A stretch of DNA of 15,974 nucleotides from Irineochytrium annulatum. Lineage: Eukaryota; Chytridiomycota; Chytridiomycetes; Chytridiales; Chytridiaceae. The notes under the pieces are model-generated. The model was not told the origin of the DNA. It saw nothing but the letters and a program-made list of their open reading frames with translations, and searched no databases. The stretch covers positions 1-15,974 of the forward strand of contig JADGJL010000665.1 of NCBI GenBank assembly GCA_027600665.1. Reading direction: 5' to 3'. Of the stretch, positions 1-8,040 are shown in pieces (within the stretch, counting starts at the first letter, position 1; each line of letters starts with the position of its first letter). The translations under genes and the position numbers were made by a program.

Positions 1-486
1 GGGGGGCCGGCCCGGGGCCCAACGCGCGGGGGGGCCGGCGTGTGCATGTGCCCGGGGCGGGCCGGGGGGGGGGGCCCTTGGGGCCCGGTGCCGGGGGGGT
101 TGGGGGTCGTGGAGTCGTGCTTAGGCGACGTCGGGTGGACGCTAAGGGGGAATGTAGGGCGCGGCACAGGTGCGGCCGGTGGTGGTACAAAAAGGGGGAG
201 GGGTACGAAGGCGGGTGGTAAGGAGCGCAAGGAGCGGAAGAGAGCGGCGGATCAGGGCGTTGTTAGGAAGGCGCCTGGCGCGCCGGATGACCGGGCTGCG
301 CCGAGGGCTGGGGATGTGGTCGGACAGGGTGCGCCCGTAATTGGTGAGGGGAACCGGGGGTTCGCCATGATGCAGGCCATGGGTTGGAAGGTCGGGGAAG
401 GTACGGGTGCCGCTGCAGGCGCCGGGAGGGTGGAGCCGGTGGAGGCTGTTGTACGGGCAAAGAGGAGGGGGTTGGGGGCGGAGTGA
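1..486 (+). CDS. C-terminal part of a G-patch protein, SQS1-like (5' end outside window)
   Basis: Frame 1 is open from base 1 to the TGA at 484-486, so this is the 3' end of a gene starting upstream. The last 45 codons (about 346-483) form a G-patch: GNRGF, then MMQAMGW, a glycine-rich stretch, EPVEAVVR, and a final RRGLG. The N-terminal part is Gly/Arg/Lys-rich and probably disordered. G-patch proteins bind and activate DEAH helicases in splicing and ribosome assembly. A G-patch at the extreme C terminus followed only by Ala-Glu, with an EPV..VVR motif, resembles fungal SQS1, which normally has an R3H domain upstream; that part would lie outside the window. The usual GLG after GW..G reads GTG here. 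The first 120 bases are very G-rich, so introns or assembly errors there cannot be excluded. The G-patch call is firm; the SQS1 assignment is inference. Confidence 0.7.
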   Translation, partial: GGPARGPTRGGAGVCMCPGRAGGGGPWGPVPGGLGVVESCLGDVGWTLRGNVGRGTGAAGGGTKRGRGTKAGGKERKERKRAADQGVVRKAPGAPDDRAAPRAGDVVGQGAPVIGEGNRGFAMMQAMGWKVGEGTGAAAGAGRVEPVEAVVRAKRRGLGAE

Positions 487-958
487 AGCTTCTGTGCGGC
501 ATTACTGTCCTAGCCTACCTTTGCGCTTATGTAGTGACTCGCTCATCTCGCAATCAGCTTAAGCACGTCCACATCGTCGTTGTTCAATGATGGCGCATAT
601 TTTTGGACCTGATAGCTCACTTGCATACAATGCATTTTACATGCTACCTAATAGCGTACACTTTTTGCATTTCAACTCTGTAATATCAACTCACTCTACA
701 GGTAAACGATTTTGCACAGAAACGGTCGAGGGTAGCTAACGTAGGCTCTTCACGTCATCAATAAACAAATAGCAACGCAAATGGATCACCTTTAAGTAAA
801 AAACCAGAAGTGGCTCGGTGCAAACGAAGAATTGATCAGAAACCTCTCCCACTAAAAAACAAAAACGAATAATAAAGTAGAATAAAATAGAATGCCTGTA
901 TCGAGCAAGCAAAAAAGGCAAAATGGTACAGTGAATATATCTACAACTATTTATGCTT
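487..958. other. Intergenic region between convergent genes
   Basis: AT-rich stretch of 472 bp between the stop of the G-patch gene (+) and the stop of the unknown minus-strand gene. It should contain both 3' UTRs. The composition drops sharply from the G-rich exon to A/T-rich sequence within about 50 bases. Short open frames here (for example 736-921 on the minus strand) have no recognisable domain and unlikely codon use. Confidence 0.6.
760..765 (+). promoter_or_regulatory. Possible polyadenylation signal AATAAA
   Basis: An exact AATAAA lies 274 bases after the stop of the G-patch gene. The motif is expected by chance in AT-rich sequence, so this is only a candidate for that gene's 3' end. 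Confidence 0.25.
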
Positions 959-2305
959 TCAAGCCGTCGTCTCTTCCCTCACAACCGACCGGACAACCGA
1001 ACTGTCACCATCCACTCCCTCAACGACTTTCACATCGCTAGTCTCCTTAATAGATTTCGTCTTCCCTCCCTCGGTCATTTTAACCTCCTGGACCTCCCGA
1101 TATTCCCTAATCTCGCTCACTTCCCTCCCGTCAACCATCCCACCAATGCTTGAGCCCATCTGCACGCTCATGTTCATGCTCATGCTCATCTCCACGCCAC
1201 GCGCCCCAACCCCCTCACTGCCAGCCTCCCACACGACATCATCCTGCCGCAACTCCCGGCCGCCGCCCTCCTCCTCATCCGTCGGCGAGATGCCCATGAA
1301 GCTCCCGACGGCCTTGAAGAAGCCCTGCGCGCCCTGGATCGTCTTATTGACATCGATAGCCTGGAGCGCGCCGGCCGCGGCCCGGTTCGCCCTGTTCGAC
1401 AGTGACTCCGGGATTGACTCATCGCCTTCCTCCCCATCCTTCTTCTCAACCCGCGACCCTTCAGCAGGCGCGATCCCGTCCGGGTCGGTGATATTAACGG
1501 GCTGCTGTCCCTCGGGATGGACCTCAAGTGCGGAGCCCATAACGGCCGCTAGGTCGTCCCCGGCTTTGACGAGCTCCTCTCCCGCCGTCTTGGCCATCGT
1601 GACGACCTCGCCGCCAAGGGCCCACAGGAAGCCCGAGAACGAGTTAGGCGGGTTCCGGGACTCGGGCTGCCGCGTCGTCGTCGTCGGGGTCGCGTCGGTA
1701 GCCGAAGTGGCCGTGGCGGATGTTGGGGATGTCGGTGTTGCGTTCGATGCGATCTGCTTGTTGATTTCGTTTGCGGCTGTTTGCAGGTTGGAGATGCCCG
1801 ACAGAAGTCCCGTGGCGGCGCGATCACCCCAGTGCGACAGGAGCGAGGTGGTGGCGCTCACCACCTCCTGGATGTTGCGGTCCATGTCCTCTAAATCCCG
1901 CTGAAGGTGGGCCGCAGCGGAGGTGATGGCGGCTATCGGTGCCGCCGCGGTCGTTGCCTTCGTCGGCGACGATGCGGCGGTGGTCGAGGGCCGCGATCCT
2001 TCCTCCTCCGACTCGCTTGGTGCCTCGCGGACCAGGACAAAGGACTCCTCGGATTCAGAAGCTGGCGCAGAGGAAGGTCGATGCCCGGGGGCGGGGTTCT
2101 GTGTGTTCGCGGCAGTCGAGGATGAATCGGCAGAGGCGACGGCATCATTGCGGGTATCCTTCTGGGAAACACCGGCGGCGGGAGCTGGGGACGGGGCCGG
2201 CGATGCTGTCCCGGCAGCGATATCGATTCCCATCATGGATGATGATTTTTGGATGTTGAAGGAATGGCCCAGCTGGCTGCTGTCCCGGCTGCAGAGGACG
2301 CACAT
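959..2305 (-). CDS. Unrecognised low-complexity protein, 448 aa
   Basis: This is a single long open frame on the minus strand, 448 codons from the first ATG at 2305 or 425 from the tandem ATGs at 2236/2233; the TGA-type end is at 959-961. I do not recognise a family. The N-terminal third is Ser/Thr/Ala/Pro/Glu-rich and probably disordered. A helical stretch rich in Ala/Asn/Gln follows (roughly residues 130-190, starting DLEDMDRNIQEVV). A second, amphipathic segment is centred on GFLWALGGEVV and AGEELVKAGDDLA, and a third on GAQGFFKAVGSFMG. Near residue 375 is a methionine repeat (MSMSMNMSVQM), and the C terminus is charged and Val-rich (SSVVRSVVREE). There is no signal peptide or clear membrane span. 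The high GC of the third codon position supports coding. An upstream exon joined near the CTGCAG at about 2290 is possible. Confidence 0.55.
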   Translation of the reverse strand: MCVLCSRDSSQLGHSFNIQKSSSMMGIDIAAGTASPAPSPAPAAGVSQKDTRNDAVASADSSSTAANTQNPAPGHRPSSAPASESEESFVLVREAPSESEEEGSRPSTTAASSPTKATTAAAPIAAITSAAAHLQRDLEDMDRNIQEVVSATTSLLSHWGDRAATGLLSGISNLQTAANEINKQIASNATPTSPTSATATSATDATPTTTTRQPESRNPPNSFSGFLWALGGEVVTMAKTAGEELVKAGDDLAAVMGSALEVHPEGQQPVNITDPDGIAPAEGSRVEKKDGEEGDESIPESLSNRANRAAAGALQAIDVNKTIQGAQGFFKAVGSFMGISPTDEEEGGGRELRQDDVVWEAGSEGVGARGVEMSMSMNMSVQMGSSIGGMVDGREVSEIREYREVQEVKMTEGGKTKSIKETSDVKVVEGVDGDSSVVRSVVREETTA

Positions 2306-2486
2306 ATAACCTACATCCGGGACGGCTATATTTTATGGGAAAAGTGTGTATGTAGAAGCATTGCATATGTTGTATTATGTGCAATTATTTAAGGCGAAAC
2401 AAGGCCAGCATTATTATTTTCGAAGCAGAGAGTGTTGCGGCTTCACGGCAAGCTTACTCCACAAGTTTTTCCCCCAAGTGTGTCGA

Positions 2487-2790
2487 ATGCTGCTCCATGA
2501 CGTAGAGGACGTTTTTGTCGTTTGCGTAGGTACAGCTGCCCGCCAGTCACAAACGACGCTCCACTTTGTACTCTTGCAACAAATACCACCGACATCATCT
2601 CCATCCAGCTTCCCAGGTGGGAGACCGGGTTTACGCACCTGCAGATGGAGAGCTATCTCTAATTTCGCTGAAGGGTTTGAGATCGAAGGCAGAGCGATCC
2701 AAATTCGAGCCGCCGGTGTCGAACAAATTGATGCCAATGCACCTGAAGTCCATCAGTGACTTAAATGAAATTCTAAAGGGAAGCAAATGA
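2487..2790 (+). CDS. Candidate small two-exon gene of unknown function (84 aa)
   Basis: Weakly supported model. Exon one runs 2487-2567 from ATG (starting MLLHDVEDVFVV). A 49-nt GTACTC..CCCAG intron (2568-2616) joins in phase to exon two, 2617-2790, which begins VGDRVYAPADGE and ends NEILKGSK and a TGA. Points in favour: the intron is the same length as other introns in the window, the phase matches, and exon two has a gene-like codon bias (AAG and GAG preferred). Points against: no family is recognised and the protein is short. The opposite strand also has an open frame over 2631-2888. The real gene may start further upstream, or this may be chance. Confidence 0.27.
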
Positions 2791-3125
2791 CTAGCTTCGC
2801 CAGAAAGTTGGTGGCTGCGGCAACTACAAGGAATATGCAGTAATGAGGTCATATGAAGAAAAGTCGCGTACCGAGATTGAATATTCAACCGCAGAACAAC
2901 GCTGAGAGAGTGAGAGCGGGTCTTTGGGGTCCGCCTCCATTCCTTTCCTAAGGTACGATCACAGGAGCCACAAATTCCGGAGAAGGAATCCGCAGCGGTG
3001 CAGTGCTGCTACATGTCTCGGGGATGCCAAATTGCCCTCCAGGGGAATGTCTCTGATGTTCATTGTTGTGATTCCCTCACAAGTCGGTGGCGGCTTGTCA
3101 CTTCCTGGCTTGAACGCTGCTTGAG
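2791..3125. other. Spacer upstream of the SH3 gene
   Basis: About 335 bp between the candidate small gene and the proposed start of the SH3 gene. It presumably holds the SH3 gene promoter. Open frames on both strands here are short, overlap one another and show no domain. No TATA box or repeat stands out. Confidence 0.4.
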
Positions 3126-3875
3126 ATGGGTTTCCCACATAGCGAAGGCGAGCGTGCTTACAGGTGGCAACTTGCAGCTTATATCTGAATTGAATGCTAA
3201 AAGCCTTGCTAGGGTACACCTTATTGACAATTTGATGGCCTCTTTACAAGTGCTCCTGGACATCAAGGCCATCACACCAGCGTCTTTCGGTTTGTATTTT
3301 TCGTTTTGTGAAGTTTGCGTTAGTTGCCTTTCTTTTGCTGTCTTTACTCGCATTCCATGCGTCGTCTAGACTTTCAAGACATAAGCCTGCTTACAACCAG
3401 TTCTGAAAGCGCTCCGCCCACTGACTTGCATTTACCAAATTTCAATGCAGACCGCCTAGTCCAGCAACTTCAAGCCGAGCGCCTGGATATCCCAAATCGG
3501 CCATCAGCAGCGACCGAGCTGGCGGGCCGGTCGACGTCACGCTCGACCACTCTCCGGTCCGCCTCCTCGTCATCCTTTACACAACCCGCGCGGTCTGCGC
3601 CGCCGCCGCCGCCGCGGGCCGCACCAGGCGCCGAGCAGGTGGTTGCCATAGCGGATTTCAAGGGCGAGACCGGGGACGACCTTAGTTTCCGTGAGGGCGA
3701 CGTGATCGACGTGCTGGAGGATGGTATGTCGTTGTTAACGTATTTCAATAGTGATGCTTACGTCAACAATTCAGTGGACGAGAACTGGTCCATGGGCAGG
3801 ATTGGACGGAAGGAGGGGATCTTCCCAAAGTCGTTTGTGGAGAAGAAGGCGCCCCGAACAGCGCCGCGGCGATAG
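3126..3875 (+). CDS. LSB1/PIN3-like SH3-domain protein
   Basis: Four exons: 3126-3163, 3213-3289, 3451-3723, 3775-3875; introns of 49, 161 and 51 nt; 162 residues. An N-terminal helical segment (HLIDNLMASLQVLLDIKAIT, then SFDRLVQQL) precedes a Ser-rich linker with five consecutive prolines (89-93) and one SH3 domain at about 102-153. The SH3 shows the AIADF, GDDLSF.EGD, W134 and GIFPKSFVE signatures. This order and size match yeast Lsb1/Pin3, which bind the WASP homologue Las17 and restrain Arp2/3 actin assembly; that role is transferred by family. The last two splice junctions are secure because they rebuild the helical segment and the SH3. The first exon is less sure: its phase and 49-nt intron with a TGCTAAA branch-like site fit well, but ATG 3235 is an alternative start. 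The third intron is in frame and stop-free, so retention would insert 17 residues into the SH3. Confidence 0.8.
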
Positions 3876-5072
3876 TTTACAATGTTTATTGTCTCAGCTT
3901 TCCCATCCCGCGTTGCCCTTCCGCTAGTCTCAGCGACCACGCTTACAAACAATGGGCTGTCGATGCAGGATCACAACAAAAGTTAAGGCTTGGTCACAGG
4001 TGATCATGAAACGCACTCAATGAGTCAGCATAGGCGCTATTTTGTTGGAATTATACGTCTAAGTAAAACAAGCATTTCATTTGTTGAACATTTGGTCACG
4101 TAGTTGCTAAAATCTTGGTGCACCTGATGAGGCGCGGCGCCAGTAAACGATCACCGAAGGCGTCCCTCAGCCATTCCGTATTGCACTTCCAATCCAGATT
4201 AAAAGTAGAAGCCAGAAGTTTCGTCTAGTCCCATCGGCTTCAATAAGCGCTTGTCTAACATTGATGCAATTATTCCAGCCTCACCCCGCCTTGAAGGGAG
4301 GCGCACCTCAAAAAGAACCGTTACGGTTCCCACCGCCCGTTCCCCACTACTCCGTCTCCGCCTTTTAATTTCAGGAGGCTACCTTTGGGCATTGCAGTGA
4401 GCATCCAGCGGAATTCTCTTTTTCGACCCTTTGTAATATGAAGACAGACCTGTGATGTTCACGCGTTGTTTCAACTTCCCATTGGATCCGCCGCGTCGAC
4501 TGCATTCAATATTAGGAGGGCTAGAGTTCGCAAAGATCAGCGCTCCAGTGACAATGGCTTTGCCGAGCGAGATTCGCCGGCTCCACAATTATAGTGAGAG
4601 CTACGGTCTCTTGATCAAAAGGGTTTCTTTATCAACAGCATCATCCTGCAAGAATCTCCTCGGGAATCTCGTGTACACGCGGCGGAATTTTCGTGCTGAT
4701 GCAGTTGGGGTCTCACGCGTGCCTACGGGGAATTTCCGTGCTAATGCAGATGGGTCTCACGCGATGCCTGCATTCGGGGGCTTGGTAGCGAACTCGTATG
4801 CTCAACCAGTCTTCCGCTGAGGCCGTGTTCTGCCTTTCATTAAATCTCCTCTGAATCACGATTCAAAACTGTGGTCGACACTGGACAAAAATCCCTCAGG
4901 TGAATCCATTTGAATCGAACATGGTGTTTCTGGGTCCGGCCACCTAGACGCTGAGTATCCAGAGGTCCCAGAAGCAAGGATTTGCGAGTAGCAGCGTCTA
5001 CAGGACGAATAACACTGTGATGTATTCCGGACATTGACGGCCGATCCAATCGAGAGAGCAAGCAGCGAAGCG
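3876..5072. other. 1.2-kb region upstream of SAS-6
   Basis: No gene I can support. The best open frame is 4455-4820 (+), about 121 codons, with no domain and a duplicated 15-codon unit caused by the repeat at 4686-4769. The minus-strand frame 4840-5295 lies mostly over the 5' flank and first exon of SAS-6 and looks like a shadow. The region should include the SH3 gene 3' UTR and the SAS-6 promoter. Confidence 0.5.
4686..4769. repeat. Imperfect 39-bp direct repeat, period 45 bp
   Basis: Copy one is 4686-4724 and copy two 4731-4769. Both begin AATTT.CGTGCT.ATGCAG and end TCTCACGCG.TGCCT. They differ at a few positions, with one compensating single-base gain and loss. The 45-bp period equals 15 codons in the weak open frame crossing it. 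Confidence 0.75.
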
Positions 5073-7592
5073 ATGGAGCGCACGACCTCGCTGGTGGTCT
5101 CCATCGTCGCCGCGGCCCATGGCCCGCCGTCATCTCAGGCGCAACTGGGATCGTCTGGCTCCTCAGCCTCCGTCCTCGGTGGCATCCCGTCTGCCACCGC
5201 GGTGTCGCCCCAGCAACACCATGAGAAGCGCCGTCAGGTGCTTCAAATAGCCATTCGGATGATCCACCCGGATCATTCCTCGTCCGGTGGCTCAAGATCG
5301 GCGTCTGGGGCCGGGGCAGCCGGGCACGGTCATTTGGTTCGGAGTAACACGCTGGTCAAGATCCTAGAAATCGAGCTCACGGACGAGAACGACCACTTCT
5401 TCTTGTACCGGGCCGGAATTGGGGAGGACGACTTCCATGCGCTGCGGGTGGAGCAGAATATACTAGTGGACTTCAACCAGTTCCCGCAGAACTTCCTTGA
5501 GCTGTTGGATGAATGCGCAAGGCACGCCACGGGATCCTCGCCACTGGACGAGGGGCCCAAGTAAGGATCTTCGTGGGTCTCTTCGTTGGGGATGATGCTG
5601 GCGTCCTCGGCAGTGAGTGCTAACCATTTTCAATATAGGTTTATCGCGCAGTTGGCAATAAACACGTCGTCCCCTCAACAGCCTGCTGTATTCAGCATCA
5701 TCGAAACAAATTCTTTCAAACAGATGCTGCATCTTTCTCTCAAACTCATGCCGGGTAACGACTCGGCAATCAAGCAGCATCTAGCGCATTTGATTTGTAA
5801 TCAAAAGGTGTGATGTTTTTTTTTTTTGGATATTTGCCTTAACAGGAGCGGTATTAAACTGGTTTCACCTCGATACAGAACGAGTGTGATCATCTGAAGT
5901 CCCAGCTGAAATCTACGACCGAAACCTTGTCGGAGCGCCTTAGCGAGGCAACGAAGCAGACGAACATTCTGACACTTGAGCTTGATCGGCTTAAAATCGC
6001 GTACGCCGAGCAATCGAGCCGGCTCGAGCTCCTTCACTCCCAACAAATCTCGTCCGAACGCGAAGCACACCTCACGGAGCGCGATGCACTCCGAGCCCGA
6101 TTCGAACGCGAGCGCAAGGATGCGCAGGCCCGCTACGAGGAGCAAGTCGCGACTTTGACGCAGCGGATCGACGACCTCACGTCGTCCTCGGCGCAGACCA
6201 CGTCCCGCGCGCGATCGCTCGAGGACTCGCTGGACCGGGAGCGCAAGTCGGCGGGCCAACTGTCTAAAGACTACGGGGAGTCGCAGCAGGAGATAGAACG
6301 GCTGCGGTTAGGCTTCGAGGCGTCGGAGAGGAGAAGCGGCGAGTTGGGTCGCGAAGTCCAATTTCTAAGGGATAGGATCACGAAGGCCGAGGACTCGGAG
6401 AGAGAGCGGGAGCAGTCTGTCCGTGGGCTTGAAGTTGCGTTGTCGGAGGCAAATCATCACCGCGCGAAGGCTGAGGAGGCGCTCAAGATGTACGGCGTGC
6501 AAAACACCAAGCTTGAGGAGAATGGGAGGAAGCTAATGGAGGAAGTCACCAAGGTTCGTTATATAGCAGAGGTAACATCGTATTCAACAACGTATCAAAG
6601 GGGAACGAAATAATCAGCAAACTACAAGGCGATATAAAGGCCGCGAAGGGGAAGATAAAGCTGAAGAACGTCGTAACTCTACAGCAAGAGAAGTTGTTGG
6701 ATGAGAGGGCGAGCTTGATTGATATCCAACAGAAGGAGATAACGGAACTAAAGGAGAGCTCTGCAAAAGTGCAAACAGAGTGTGGCGAGTTGAAGCAAAA
6801 GGTTGAGGATCTTACGAAGACCGTGGAGGAGGGAAAGCAGATTATTTCGGATAACAACAACGGTACGCGGCGGAGCTTCTTCTTGTTTTTAATCTCGTGA
6901 ATAGTCATCCAATGGCTCCATAAACAACTAAATGAAGATGCAATTCGTCGACCAATGATGGTGCCAACAACAACGAGCCTCTTCCCTACATATGGCCGGA
7001 TAGATTTTGATAGAGGCGAGGCGAATACGCTTGGCAAAGAAAATACAAGACAGGTGAGATTGCCATCAGCGAACGTGTTTTTCTAATCTGAACGCTTTAG
7101 GACGCCTTTACAAACCCGACTGACACCGCCCATCACAACTTGACTTCGGCCGCCGCTGGCGCGACGAGCACGTTCCGTAAGCTCTCCCCAACCCGCTCCG
7201 CAAGCCCCACGCGAGCCTTCCGCGCCTCCCTCAACTCAAATCCAAACGGAACCCTTCACCACACCCACCACGTCCATACCTCCTCCCTTCACCCGACCGG
7301 TAACCCGTACCTAAACCACCACACCGCACACCAGTATAACAAGCCCAGCTCTACACCCGCGCATTCAAATCAGTTCCTCAACACGACAACAAATAACAAT
7401 AGTAGCGGGAATGTGCTAGGGAACAACGGGTCGTCCGCGTTTGGGGGCGTTGGGGGAAATGCGGCGGCTGGGAAGGGATTTGGCGGGGATCGGGTGACGC
7501 TGTTTAAGGGGGGTGGAGGAGGTGTCAGGCAGGACGGAGGAGATAGGGCTGGCCAGGGATCGGCACCGATTCGATCAAGTTACTTCAAGTGA
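5073..7592 (+). CDS. SAS6: SAS-6, centriole cartwheel assembly protein
   Basis: Six exons: 5073-5560, 5639-5807, 5879-6553, 6601-6862, 6905-7053, 7101-7592; introns 78, 71, 47, 42 and 47 nt; 744 residues. ATG 5073 is the first ATG after the in-frame stop at 5010. The head (PISA) domain, about 5-213, has DENDHFFLYRAGIGEDDF, ILVDF..FPQNF.ELL and ETNSFK..LHLSLKLMPGND, very close to animal SAS-6. Phe189 matches the conserved phenylalanine that drives head-to-head dimerisation. A long coiled coil (about 220-555) follows, with the family motifs NEIISKLQGD, KLKN.VTLQQEKLL and, at 532-539, VIQWLHKQL. The tail (about 560-744) is Ser/Asn/His/Gly-rich and disordered. SAS-6 dimers form the ninefold cartwheel hub that templates centrioles and basal bodies, so the organism should build flagella. 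Two low-complexity insertions (about 16-50 and 69-88) interrupt the head. The third intron ends in AAG. Confidence 0.93.
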
Positions 7593-8040
7593 GGGGAGGT
7601 TTGGCCATTATGGGTTTCGGTTTAGGAGGGATGTAACTAGATTGATAAGTTGCTCGATTGCAGTGCATGTGTTCTTCTTGCGTCGTTATGCAGTTAATTT
7701 AATAATGTTTTGGATGGTTTTGTGGAATTTGTTCGACGATAGCAGCCGGTATGGATACTGAATTTGCGACTCCATCTCTTATCATCAGCATTTGTGTTCA
7801 GACGATCTTTTTGGTCATGACTTTGTCAGTTGTGGTGCTGGGTTATCAGTACGGTTTAGAGAAGCGGTGAAAGCTTTTTTAGAGATATCCGCTCGACTAG
7901 TTGCAATGACGCCACATTAGAGATGATTGTCTTGTTAAATTAAAGTCTTGTTTCCCAAATTAATACATGTTTACTGCATCAGATTGTACATATATCTTTA
8001 CTGCGGGCGCCATAAATTGCTAACACCTGATACAGAAAAG
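7593..8040. other. Intergenic region between convergent SAS-6 and RFC genes
   Basis: 448 bp between the SAS-6 stop (+) and the RFC stop (-), AT-rich, holding both 3' UTRs. I see no open frame with a domain, no structured RNA and no repeat. Confidence 0.6.

Noticed and set aside
1146..1904. 252-codon plus-strand frame
   Set aside because: It lies wholly inside the minus-strand gene 959-2305, has no domain, and is a typical shadow of GC-rich coding sequence.
5034..5072. Upstream extension of SAS-6 to a TTG at 5034
   Set aside because: TTG starts are not expected in a eukaryotic nuclear gene. ATG 5073 is the first ATG after an in-frame stop and fits the family N terminus.
4840..5295. 151-codon minus-strand frame
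   Set aside because: It overlaps the SAS-6 first exon, which is well supported, and has no recognisable feature.
5846..5878. Earlier acceptor (ending 5845) for the second SAS-6 intron
   Set aside because: It would read into an in-frame TAA after three codons. The acceptor at 5878 restores the coiled-coil frame.
6572..6600. Alternative donor GTAACA for the third SAS-6 intron
   Set aside because: It keeps phase but leaves a 29-nt intron, too short for normal splicing. The donor at 6554 gives 47 nt, in line with the other introns.
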